From Chitinispirillales bacterium (GTDB taxonomy: Bacteria > Fibrobacterota > Chitinivibrionia > Chitinivibrionales > Chitinivibrionaceae): a stretch of DNA of 6,343 nt. Each line of letters begins with the position of its first letter. Positions within the stretch are counted from its first letter, which is position 1. Below are positions 1 to 6,343 of the stretch, in pieces. The notes under the pieces are model-generated. The model worked only from the letters and a program-made list of their open reading frames with translations, was not told the DNA's origin and did not search any database. The stretch spans positions 1 to 6,343 of the forward strand of contig JAIRUI010000066.1 in NCBI GenBank assembly GCA_031254455.1. Direction: 5' to 3'. Position numbers and translations under genes: made by a program.

Positions 1-23
1 GTTGGGAGTAAGACGGTAACGCA

Positions 24-116
24 GTCTCTGGATTGCTTCGCTCGCAAAGACGGCAAAACAATTGGTGACGGGAATTCGTCATTGCGAGGAGTGAAACGAC
101 GAAGCAATCTATAGAC
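24..116. repeat. Imperfect inverted repeat, dispersed-repeat/MITE-like element
   Basis: The outer arms are 24-40 and 100-116, 17 nt each with two mismatches when one is reverse-complemented; both share the core attgcttcg/cgaagcaat. Inner arms 41-52 (ctcgcaaagacg) and 77-88 (cgtcattgcgag) pair with one mismatch. The right half carries 11 extra bases (89-99) that the left half lacks, and the central loop is 53-76. The unit 'cgtcattgcgag...gaagcaatc' resembles a short dispersed repeat that I recall from intergenic regions of many unrelated bacterial genomes; this is recognition, not a search result. It lies 57 nt past the stop of the methyltransferase gene at 173, so in RNA it could fold into a long stem that ends or stabilises that transcript. 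No T-run follows it, so a classical intrinsic terminator is not supported. No transposase is present. Confidence 0.7.
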
Positions 117-172
117 GGATGTTATAGGAAAGAAAAATTATCAAACAAGCAAATATTCCTCTGCGAAATTTT

Positions 173-1768
173 TCAATTGATTTTTCTGTATTTTCCATTA
201 TCAATCCGTTCTATCTGCAAAAAATCCAAATAAGTTTTTTCATCAAATATTTTATTTGTTTCAAAATATTTCGCACTTATCGGAATTGTTTCCAAATCGC
301 CGCGAAGTATTTTGTGCGTATCAAAAACGCTCTTAAAAAGCCAATTTGCAAAATTCGAGTTAAAATAATCGCTCACCTGTTTTGCAGTCAATAAAAATTT
401 TTCGTTTAATATCAAAAAATTAGCGGAATTTAACAAAAAACGCTGTTTGTTATCGACAAAAAAGCATAATTTCGACGATATAAACTTATAAATCAATTTT
501 TCTTTTGCATTATACGACTCAAGCGGCGCTACTTGTCGATAAAATTCAAACTTATCAGGAATAAAATTTGTCGGATCTTTTAGTCCGTTTCCTGTTATAT
601 CCCGCCCGCGCCAAACGGGAATATAATTTTCTTTTTTCTCTTTTACGACAAATTTTTCATTGTTCCCCGTCACAATCCCAAGTCCCCATTTTGCATTGTT
701 TTTTAACGTTATATATTCTTCTGAGAAAATATAGTCGATAAGATTCGATTCGTCGGTTTTTATGCTGAAATTAAATATTTTATTCGGAATGTTTTCAAAC
801 GTCTTTTTGGAACGCAGATGCTTTTTTTGTCCGATTTCACATATAATTTCATTTTCGGATTGTTTATTCGACAAAATAATCGCTTTCGCTTTCGTGAGCA
901 ATTTCTCAAACGGCTTGCCGTAGTCGATAAATCGCTCAATATCGTATTTCAACACAATTTTTCGAACATCTTGAAAACATGAAATACTAAAAAACGCTTC
1001 GGGCAAAAGAAATCCCAATTTCCCGTTCTCGTTAAGTAAAAAAAGCGATGCGCAAAAAAACAAAGACGAAGTATCCGTACTTTTTTGAGATTTGTAAATT
1101 TTTGCAAAATTTTCTCTTATATTTTTCGGAAGTTTTTTACCCCATGGCGGATTTGTAAAGATGTAATCAAATTTCTTATCCGATAAGTTCGCCGTTTGTA
1201 AAAAATCACTATTAAAAATATTTTTCGATTCTACCCCTGTTAAATCACAAATTCGTTTCTTTGTTATCGCCGCGGCGTTTTCGTCCGTGTCAAATCCATA
1301 AACGTTTTCAAGCGAAAACCCTTTTTTTACAGCTTCGATAATAAAGTTTCCGCTTCCGCAGCAAGGGTCGAGAAATGTTTTATTTTTCGTCACTTTCACC
1401 GATTTTAACATATCGCAAACAATATTTTGCGGAGTATAAAAAATCCCTTCTTTATTTCGAAACGACTCTGAAAGCAAAAATTCATATTCCTTAGAAATAT
1501 TAAATCCCGCCATATTGTCTAATTTTGATTTTTCTTTAATTATTTCAGATAAATATTCGTGGTCATGAAAACCTTTTCTTGTCTTATTCGCCCGCGAAAT
1601 AAGTTTTTTTTCAAAATCAACGTCATTAAGAAAATTATCAAAAGAACAGAGCGTTATTTTCCCGTTAATTGCCGGTAAATACCTTTCCTTTACCCAGTTG
1701 CGAATAGTAGCGATCGACACTCCTATTTTAAGCGAGGCGTCTGCAAACGAAATATATTTTTGCGCCAT
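173..1768 (-). CDS. N6-adenine DNA methyltransferase with N-terminal helix-turn-helix and TaqI-like C-terminal region
   Basis: Predicted to transfer a methyl group from S-adenosylmethionine to adenine N6 in a specific DNA site. Of 531 residues, about 5-48 look like an excisionase/MerR-type winged helix-turn-helix (ADASLKIGVS, TIRNWVKERYLPA). Residues 46-105 are a lysine-rich linker. The catalytic core has the gamma-class order: motif X-like GIFYTPQNIV (108-117), the SAM-binding motif I FLDPCCGSGNF (132-142), the acidic GFDTDENA (158-165), SDF (187-189), the catalytic NPPW (206-209) and GKLGFLLPEAFF (249-260). Residues 360-500, with WGLGIVTGNN and PVWRGRDI, resemble the TaqI/Eco57I-type C-terminal target-recognition region. 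No PD-(D/E)XK nuclease domain is visible and the protein is much shorter than a type IIG enzyme, so it is probably methylase-only. The ATG at 1768 has GGAAG (1776-1780) 7 nt upstream. It starts 21 nt after the permease stop and is last in the operon. Role (orphan regulator, or modification half of a restriction system) is unresolved. Confidence 0.87.
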   Translation of the reverse strand: MAQKYISFADASLKIGVSIATIRNWVKERYLPAINGKITLCSFDNFLNDVDFEKKLISRANKTRKGFHDHEYLSEIIKEKSKLDNMAGFNISKEYEFLLSESFRNKEGIFYTPQNIVCDMLKSVKVTKNKTFLDPCCGSGNFIIEAVKKGFSLENVYGFDTDENAAAITKKRICDLTGVESKNIFNSDFLQTANLSDKKFDYIFTNPPWGKKLPKNIRENFAKIYKSQKSTDTSSLFFCASLFLLNENGKLGFLLPEAFFSISCFQDVRKIVLKYDIERFIDYGKPFEKLLTKAKAIILSNKQSENEIICEIGQKKHLRSKKTFENIPNKIFNFSIKTDESNLIDYIFSEEYITLKNNAKWGLGIVTGNNEKFVVKEKKENYIPVWRGRDITGNGLKDPTNFIPDKFEFYRQVAPLESYNAKEKLIYKFISSKLCFFVDNKQRFLLNSANFLILNEKFLLTAKQVSDYFNSNFANWLFKSVFDTHKILRGDLETIPISAKYFETNKIFDEKTYLDFLQIERIDNGKYRKIN

Positions 1769-1789
1769 AAATAATCTTCCGTCTTTCCG

Positions 1790-3025
1790 TCACTCAAACC
1801 TTATAGCCTCTGCAGGCAGCAAATTTGACGCTCGCCAAGCGGGATAAAACGCCGCAAACAAACAAATCAAATTCGCCGACACAAAAATAACGGCAATATC
1901 GCCGAAATTCATCAAAATCGGCACAAAATTTATTATATAAACGTCTTCAGGAAGCGAAATCAATCGATATTTTTGCTGAACAAAACAAATCGCGCACCCC
2001 AAGGCGGTACCCAAAATGGAACCTATAATCCCTATAAACCCGCCGCTTATTAAAAAAATCCGCATAACGCTCGCTCGTCCCGCCCCCATACTTCTCAAAA
2101 TTCCGATTTCTTTGCGCTTTTCCATTATCATCATAACCAAAGTCGAAGTAATGTTAAACGCCGCTACCAAAACAATTATCATTATTATTAAGGAAACTAT
2201 CAATTTTTCTAATCGCATCCACTGGAAAAGCGAATGATTTTGGCTTTCCCAGTCCGAATATTTATACGGATAACCGCCCAATTCTTCGACCAATTCGCCG
2301 GCAACAATTCCCGCACGGTGAATATTTTTGCTCCTGAACGAAATCATTTCGACGCCGTCAATCTCAAATAAACTTTGCCCGGATTCAAGCGAAATAAATA
2401 TCAAATTTTGGTCGTATTCGTACATTCCCGTCGAAAATATTCCCGAAATCGTAAATCTCATCATAGCGGGAGTAGGGTCGCCGCCTTCTTCACCGTTTGC
2501 AAGCGTCATAAGCACCAATTCATGCCCGACGGAAATTGCGAATTTATTGCAAATCCCACTCCCCACGATTATTGCAGGATTTTCACGGTTTTTATTTGAA
2601 TTTTTGGGTTTTAGCGAAAATTCGCCTTCAATTATTCGTTTGTAAAGATCCGTAGTCAATTTTTCCAGCGAATCGTTGACCGACATTATCATAACGCCTT
2701 CTTGAATACCGGCAAACTCCACCGTACCTTTCCCCATAATCGTCGGAGAAATCGCCGTAACTTCGGGATGAGCGGCGACAATTTGCGCTATTTCTTCGTA
2801 ATTATTGATGGAAGCGCTGTTACGTTTTTGAATTCTTGCATTTGCAAAAGTCCCCGTGATTCTGTCGCGAACCTCATTTTCCATCCCGTTCGCAATAGAC
2901 AACGCGACCGTAAGGACGCAAGTTCCCAAAAAAACGCCAAGCATAGAAATTATAGTTATAAGTGAAATGAAACCGCGTCTGCGAAAATTCAAATATCGCG
3001 ATGCTATAAACGTTTCAAATTTCAT
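1790..3025 (-). CDS. LolC/LolE-family lipoprotein-releasing ABC transporter permease
   Basis: Inner-membrane permease of the type that, with the ATPase LolD, extracts outer-membrane lipoproteins and hands them to LolA. Its 411 residues match the family's usual size of about 400. The architecture is typical: a cytoplasmic N-terminus (FIASRYLNFRRRGFISLI), TM1 at about 19-45, a large periplasmic MacB-like domain at about 47-270, then TM2 (273-299), TM3 (322-348) and TM4 (371-395) of the FtsX domain. Family signatures include the DW...LFQWMRLEK stretch before TM2, VAAFNITSTLVMM, the cytoplasmic coupling segment KRKEIGILRSMGAG (303-316) and the closing PAWRASNLLPAEAIRFE. No LolD ATPase is in the window. 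LolC, LolE and the single-permease LolF type cannot be told apart here, so no symbol is given. It starts only 3 nt after the stop of the upstream small gene and has a weak Shine-Dalgarno, so translational coupling is likely. GC is visibly higher than in its neighbours. Confidence 0.93.
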   Translation of the reverse strand: MKFETFIASRYLNFRRRGFISLITIISMLGVFLGTCVLTVALSIANGMENEVRDRITGTFANARIQKRNSASINNYEEIAQIVAAHPEVTAISPTIMGKGTVEFAGIQEGVMIMSVNDSLEKLTTDLYKRIIEGEFSLKPKNSNKNRENPAIIVGSGICNKFAISVGHELVLMTLANGEEGGDPTPAMMRFTISGIFSTGMYEYDQNLIFISLESGQSLFEIDGVEMISFRSKNIHRAGIVAGELVEELGGYPYKYSDWESQNHSLFQWMRLEKLIVSLIIMIIVLVAAFNITSTLVMMIMEKRKEIGILRSMGAGRASVMRIFLISGGFIGIIGSILGTALGCAICFVQQKYRLISLPEDVYIINFVPILMNFGDIAVIFVSANLICLFAAFYPAWRASNLLPAEAIRFE

Positions 3026-3028
3026 AAA

Positions 3029-3229
3029 TTAATTCTCTGTTTCTTCGTTTTTAACGTTTTTTGGAGTAAGATGAATACCTATTCTTCCGACAATATAAGT
3101 AATAAATCCAAATCCTACGAGCACATACGTAATTCGCGAATAATAAGACATAGACAAAATAACGCCAACGGCTAATACCGCAAATCCTATAAACATTAAA
3201 ATCGGAGAAATTTTGTAATAAAGTTTCAT
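3029..3229 (-). CDS. Small two-helix membrane protein, function unknown
   Basis: A 66-residue hypothetical protein. Hydrophobic stretches at about 8-28 (ISPILMFIGFAVLAVGVI) and 33-54 (ITYVLVGFGFITYIVGRIGI) predict a two-helix hairpin. The hydrophilic C-terminus (HLTPKNVKNEETEN) follows an Arg and a His. There is no signal-peptidase or lipobox motif. It is likely real: the ATG at 3229 has an AAAGGAA ribosome-binding site with about 5 nt spacing, which directly adjoins the stop codon of the RNase D gene, and its own stop lies 3 nt before the permease start. That spacing suggests co-translation with both neighbours. I recognise no family. A helper or accessory protein of the LolC/E permease is a guess from position only. 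Confidence 0.75.
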   Translation of the reverse strand: MKLYYKISPILMFIGFAVLAVGVILSMSYYSRITYVLVGFGFITYIVGRIGIHLTPKNVKNEETEN

Positions 3230-3241
3230 AAAAATTCCTTT

Positions 3242-4393
3242 CTATATTTCAAGATAATTTAATCGTTTTAATTTATCCGTCCAAAAATCGTTCCAAATTC
3301 CGCCTAAAAATATATTGCGCCACCCGCTCAACGAGACTGCAGATCCGCTTTCTAAAGTAGTACATACCAATTGCGATAATTGCTTTCGGTTATAAATTCT
3401 TGAAACGGAAATTCCTTTTTCGTTTGCCGTTTTTTCAAAAATCTCACCGATTTCCTTTGTTATCAAGCCGATTTGCGTTGAGTACTTGCTCTTAGAGTAA
3501 ACACTTCTTTTAATCAGATCTTCATCGACAGGAATTTCTTTGTTTTTTATATTATCCGAAATAAACGACGCATATCTGTTGATATTTTTATGCGAAAGAG
3601 TCGTTTTTTTAAGATTTTGCGGATTTTCAGGATTGCAATTTATAATTTCACCCAATTGTCCGTGTTTAAACAAAAAAGAACGAGGTAAATTTCTATTTCT
3701 CGCCATTATTTCAACGGCGTAACACAATCGATATAATTTTTCACGATTTGAAAACGAAACGCCGTACATTTCTCTCAAATACGATTTTTCAACAGCCGCA
3801 AACAAGGAGAACGGTTCGTCTATCTTGGACAATTCTTCGCAATCTTGCAATATCCATTCGATAACGGAATTTTTTTGAGCGATTTTTAACAAAAATTTTA
3901 TACACGGAGTTAAATAACGCACATCGTCCAAAGCATATTCGATTTGAGCGTCGGTAAGCGGACGATTGAGCCAATTTGTTAAAGTTTGCGTTTTGGTAAG
4001 ACTTACTCCCTGAACTTTTTCAATCAATTCACTTAGAGAAACCGCCTTTCCAAACCCCGTAAACGCCGCCGTCAATTGAGTATCCAATACGTTTTTAGTG
4101 GTAACTTTAGCATAATTGTTTATAATCTGAATATCTTGATAAGCGTCATGGCATACTTTCATAATTTTTTCATTTTCCAAAAAAATCCTAAAAGATTCGG
4201 GACATTCGTTCAACTTCACAGTATCGATTATGAAAGATTTTTCCCGCGAAACTCCAATTTGAATTATTCCGATAAAAGGATAATAGGAACGTCTCCAAAC
4301 AAATTCGGTATCCATTGCGACAATCGGCTCTTTTTTAAGCGCTTCAAACAGTAAATCGCAATTTTCTAAGGTATCTATCAGATTAGGAATCAT
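3242..4393 (-). CDS. rnd: Ribonuclease D, DEDDy 3'-5' exoribonuclease with HRDC domain
   Basis: Cytoplasmic 3'-5' exoribonuclease that trims 3' ends of tRNA precursors and other stable RNAs. Its 383 residues match the family (about 375 in E. coli). All DEDDy catalytic residues are visible: Exo I AMDTEF (D28, E30), Exo II HDAYQDIQII (D87) and Exo III YALDDVRYL (Y153, D157), at spacing close to the E. coli enzyme. An HRDC domain follows at about 210-285, with REKLYRLCYAVEIMARNRNL and an FLFKHGQLGEI helix that corresponds to the usual 'vlkdetL.eiA' segment. The C-terminal region at about 305-375, with GISVSRIYNRKQLSQLV and LSGWRNIFLG, resembles the second, degenerate HRDC-like domain of RNase D. 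No truncation or lost catalytic residue is seen. The ATG at 4393 has GAGGAA about 6 nt upstream. It is first in the minus-strand operon, 12 nt ahead of the small membrane protein gene. Confidence 0.93.
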   Translation of the reverse strand: MIPNLIDTLENCDLLFEALKKEPIVAMDTEFVWRRSYYPFIGIIQIGVSREKSFIIDTVKLNECPESFRIFLENEKIMKVCHDAYQDIQIINNYAKVTTKNVLDTQLTAAFTGFGKAVSLSELIEKVQGVSLTKTQTLTNWLNRPLTDAQIEYALDDVRYLTPCIKFLLKIAQKNSVIEWILQDCEELSKIDEPFSLFAAVEKSYLREMYGVSFSNREKLYRLCYAVEIMARNRNLPRSFLFKHGQLGEIINCNPENPQNLKKTTLSHKNINRYASFISDNIKNKEIPVDEDLIKRSVYSKSKYSTQIGLITKEIGEIFEKTANEKGISVSRIYNRKQLSQLVCTTLESGSAVSLSGWRNIFLGGIWNDFWTDKLKRLNYLEI

Positions 4394-4429
4394 TGTTTTT
4401 CCTCGGTCTTGAACAGCAAAACTAAAGCA

Positions 4430-4457
4430 AATATAATAATTGCCAACGCCGAACGAA
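4430..4457 (-). promoter_or_regulatory. Candidate sigma-70-type promoter of the RNase D operon
   Basis: On the minus strand a TATATT -10-like hexamer (4430-4435) is preceded after 16 nt by TTCGTT (4452-4457), a poor -35 match. Transcription would start about 30 nt before the RNase D start codon at 4393. The position is sensible, but the -35 is weak and the region is AT-rich, so chance matches are easy. The site is inferred. Confidence 0.3.
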
Positions 4458-4578
4458 TTTTTTGCTTAGGTAAAATTGTCGTACTTTTAAATAATTGGGT
4501 AGGTGAAAATTTAAATATCCGTAAAAAAATACAAAATAAAACATTAAATTTTAATATTTAATAAAATTAGTACATATT

Positions 4579-4608
4579 TTGATGAAAACTTAATGTATAT
4601 TATATATA
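4579..4608 (+). promoter_or_regulatory. Candidate sigma-70-type promoter reading toward the small ORF and the MCP gene
   Basis: TTGATG (4579-4584) and TATATA (4603-4608) are separated by 18 nt. Other -10 registers in the TATATTATATATA tract are equally possible. It would transcribe the weak ORF that ends at 4877 and could read through to the MCP gene at 4950. The ATG at 4593 falls inside this promoter, which argues against that codon as a start. The site is inferred and AT-richness raises the false-positive risk. Confidence 0.33.
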
Positions 4609-4643
4609 GGAATTTTAACTTTATTTTAGTCAAATTTAACATT

Positions 4644-4877
4644 ATGAAAAATATGCAAATACACAGTTTAGAAATTTTAGATATAATCATCCCAAAATTA
4701 TACGCCGAACATTTTATCTCGTTTTCTCAAAGCGTTTGGGATGAAATGAAACGTGAAACAAATTGCCTGTCTTCAGGATTTGATACTATAAGTTGCCATA
4801 TTTCATGGAGTTGCAAATTGCCGTACAGAGTAATTTATTGTAATAAAAAAGCACAGGCGACAATTCCGATTGTTTGA
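4644..4877 (+). CDS. Hypothetical small cysteine-containing protein (weak ORF)
   Basis: An open frame of 77 codons from the ATG at 4644; it also stays open upstream to an ATG at 4593, which would give 94 codons. I chose 4644 because 4593 lies in the likely promoter and the added N-terminus is only AT-rich low-complexity translation. The product has a mixed composition: an amphipathic N-terminal part (SLEILDIIIPKLYAEHF), a WDEMKRE segment, then four cysteines at 41, 51, 57 and 66 in a short C-terminal region (NCLSS, SCHIS, SCKLP, YCNKK). Spacing does not fit a zinc ribbon that I recognise. There is no Shine-Dalgarno before either ATG, unlike most genes here, which lowers confidence. It ends 72 nt before the MCP gene on the same strand. 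It may be a real small gene, a gene remnant or a chance frame in a long leader. Confidence 0.33.
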   Translation: MKNMQIHSLEILDIIIPKLYAEHFISFSQSVWDEMKRETNCLSSGFDTISCHISWSCKLPYRVIYCNKKAQATIPIV

Positions 4878-4949
4878 ACGTTCCAAAACTTGGATACGAA
4901 CAGTCGAAATTATCGGTTGTCTTTATTTAAAATTTTATTGGAGGTTTTT

Positions 4950-6343
4950 ATGTTTAACAGGTTACATTTGAGTGCGAAAATCGCTATGCTCGCAGCTGTG
5001 TTACTGGTTTTTTTAGTTATTTTGGGAATAGTCGCTTCAGTTAAGATGCTGGCGGCGGAAAAAGATGCAAATCGTAACTCTACCCAGTTGATTCCTGCGC
5101 TGGGAAACCTTATCAATATTACGCATCACAGAGGTAACGTGCTCAGAGAATTACGAGATTTTACGCGTTCTTCGCGTCCCGACGTGATGCAAACCGCAGT
5201 ACGAGATTTTAACAGTTTGGAAGAATTTTTTCAAAATTCTCGCGATTTGCTGAAAACGGCTAAAGACTTACCCTTGTTCGTAAAAGGAATGGAAAAAGTA
5301 GAACCAAACGCAAAAATGTTGAAAATGTACTCCGATTCGGTGTTTTCCGCAGGAAACAAACAAATTGAGCTGTCGGCAAAACTTACCATGATGGGACCGG
5401 AAATTTTAGACGACGCCTGCGACCTTAAGGCAAAAATGGATAGAGACTACGCCGCCGGCAGCGGACGCGTGTCGATTAAAGACAAGGACGATATGTTTTT
5501 GTTCGCCACCAATATCGCAAGAGCGGTGATTATGTTTAACGCCATTGTTAGAACTCACGACACTACGGGATTATCTTCCGTTGATAAAATTGCGAAAGAC
5601 GTGTTTAATAATTCCGAAGTACTTTCAAAGTCGGCCACGCTGTCGGACGGGTTTAAGAGAGACGTTCAGCAAATTCTCAAGGAAATAGGCGAGTTTGACG
5701 GGATGTTCGAAGAATTTGTCAAATTACAAAATCATCGCGACCAACTATTTATAAAACAATCAAACTATATACAGGAATTTGACGCAAACATAAGCGAAAT
5801 GGCCGAAGGGATGATACAGAGAAACATAAACTTAGCCGGAGAGGCGGCGAAATCTTTGGATGCGAGCGTAGCGATTGTGATTTCCTTATCGTTAATCGCT
5901 TTGGTTTTAGGAATTATTTTGTGCATCACAATTACCGGCTCAATTGTTAAACCGATTTCTATTGCGATTCAAGGACTTTCAAGCAGTTCGGCGCAAGTTA
6001 CTACGGCTGCGGGAGAAATTTCAAACACGTCTCAATCAATGGCGAACGGAGCGACGGAACAGGCGTCCAATTTGGAAGAGGTCTCGTCCTCTCTTGGCGA
6101 AATTACTTCTATGACCAAACAAACCGCCGATAACGCGAAAAATGCGGACGCTCTTGTCAAGGACAGCGTGGAAAAAGCAAAGTCCGGGCAAATAGCGATG
6201 GGACGTTTGCAGGAAGCGGTTATAGAAATTCAAAATTCAAGTAACGAAACGGCAAAGATTCTTAAAGATATTGACGAAATCGCTTTCCAGACGAATCTTT
6301 TGGCTCTTAACGCCGCCGTAGAAGCGGCAAGAGCGGGTGAAGC
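4950..6343 (+). CDS. Methyl-accepting chemotaxis protein, 3' end cut by the window
   Basis: Transmembrane chemoreceptor that controls the kinase CheA through CheW and so flagellar (or twitching) motility. The frame is open from the ATG at 4950, with GGAGG (4940-4944) 5 nt upstream, to the right edge: 464 complete codons and no stop. TM1 is at about 9-33. An extracytoplasmic, mostly helical sensor spans about 34-305 (some 270 residues), a size that fits a helical-bimodular (HBM)-type domain; this is inference from length and helicity. TM2 is at about 306-329. Only the first HAMP helix is evident (SIVKPISIAI, 331-340) before the coiled coil. A methylation-helix consensus is present at 372-380 (ASNLEEVSS), with E376/E377 as likely methyl-accepting residues. 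The conserved signalling tip starts at IDEIAFQTNLLALNAAVEAA (441-460), followed by RAGE (461-464), where the window ends. The far half of the hairpin and any CheR-docking tail are not seen. Ligand unknown. Confidence 0.95.
   Translation, partial: MFNRLHLSAKIAMLAAVLLVFLVILGIVASVKMLAAEKDANRNSTQLIPALGNLINITHHRGNVLRELRDFTRSSRPDVMQTAVRDFNSLEEFFQNSRDLLKTAKDLPLFVKGMEKVEPNAKMLKMYSDSVFSAGNKQIELSAKLTMMGPEILDDACDLKAKMDRDYAAGSGRVSIKDKDDMFLFATNIARAVIMFNAIVRTHDTTGLSSVDKIAKDVFNNSEVLSKSATLSDGFKRDVQQILKEIGEFDGMFEEFVKLQNHRDQLFIKQSNYIQEFDANISEMAEGMIQRNINLAGEAAKSLDASVAIVISLSLIALVLGIILCITITGSIVKPISIAIQGLSSSSAQVTTAAGEISNTSQSMANGATEQASNLEEVSSSLGEITSMTKQTADNAKNADALVKDSVEKAKSGQIAMGRLQEAVIEIQNSSNETAKILKDIDEIAFQTNLLALNAAVEAARAGE

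Larger units (their letters stand above)
4394..4949. other. Divergent AT-rich intergenic region
   Basis: This region separates the minus-strand operon from the plus-strand MCP gene. The stretch 4500-4620 is extremely AT-rich, with several A/T runs and the near-palindromic aaattttaatatttaataaaatt around 4545-4567. It holds a candidate minus-strand promoter near 4430-4457, a candidate plus-strand promoter near 4579-4608 and one weak ORF up to 4877. Positions 4878-4949 form the immediate leader of the MCP gene and contain its GGAGG ribosome-binding site (4940-4944). I see no tRNA, riboswitch signature or convincing intrinsic terminator. Confidence 0.6.

Noticed and set aside
24..116. CRISPR fragment or intrinsic terminator
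   Set aside because: There are only two units, in inverted rather than direct orientation, with no regular spacers. No T-run follows the stem on either strand.
173..1768. Type IIG restriction-modification enzyme
   Set aside because: No PD-(D/E)XK nuclease motif is visible, the N-terminus is a helix-turn-helix, and 531 residues is too short for the usual fused enzyme.
2016..2965. Several plus-strand open frames within the permease gene, and similar frames opposite RNase D and the MCP
   Set aside because: They lie opposite well-supported coding sequences, lack ribosome-binding sites and show no domain-like features, so they are frame shadows.
4421..4448. TTGGCA...TTTGC on the minus strand as a sigma-54 (-24/-12) promoter
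   Set aside because: The distance from GG to GC is 16 nt instead of the required 12, so the register is wrong.
4593..4643. ATG at 4593 as the start of the small ORF
   Set aside because: It lies inside the TATATTATATATA tract that looks like a -10 region, and the extra 17 residues are AT-driven low-complexity sequence.
4900..4935. CCGATAA-like motif before the MCP gene as a flagellar sigma-28 promoter
   Set aside because: The motif reads on the minus strand, away from the MCP, and has no TAAA element at the needed spacing.
4910..5116. Minus-strand open frame of 68 codons over the start of the MCP gene
   Set aside because: It overlaps the MCP start, whose GGAGG site and TM1 are unambiguous. 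The frame has no ribosome-binding site and no recognisable family.

Overview
The window comes from an AT-rich bacterium that is probably Gram-negative and motile. Gram-negative is inferred from a LolC/LolE-type permease, which implies an outer membrane with lipoproteins. Motile is inferred from a methyl-accepting chemotaxis protein (MCP). The gene families do not fix the phylum and I do not name one. The clearer genes have Shine-Dalgarno sites (GGAGG, GAGGAA, AAAGGAA, GGAAG), so start selection looks conventional.

Layout: positions 1-172 hold no gene but contain a 93-bp imperfect inverted repeat (24-116) of the 'attgcttcg...cgcaatgacg' dispersed type. Positions 173-4393 are a tightly packed four-gene block on the minus strand, read right to left: RNase D (3242-4393), a 66-residue two-helix membrane protein (3029-3229), a LolC/E-family ABC permease (1790-3025), and an N6-adenine DNA methyltransferase with an N-terminal helix-turn-helix (173-1768). 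Gaps are 12, 3 and 21 nt, so the block very probably forms one operon. Positions 4394-4949 are an AT-rich divergent intergenic region. It has candidate promoters for both directions and one weak 77-94 codon cysteine-containing ORF on the plus strand. From 4950 to the right edge runs an MCP on the plus strand, cut off by the window at residue 464, inside the conserved signalling tip.

How the genes relate: RNase D (3' RNA trimming), the Lol-type permease (lipoprotein release from the inner membrane) and the methyltransferase share a transcript but no obvious pathway. The most unusual item is the methyltransferase. It combines an excisionase/MerR-type DNA-binding domain, a gamma-type N6-adenine methyltransferase core and a TaqI-like C-terminal target-recognition region, with no restriction partner visible and a position at the end of a housekeeping operon. 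The MCP is separate and divergently transcribed. I see no CRISPR array, tRNA, rRNA or insertion sequence. I found no complete undescribed system, only the individual oddities listed in the findings.
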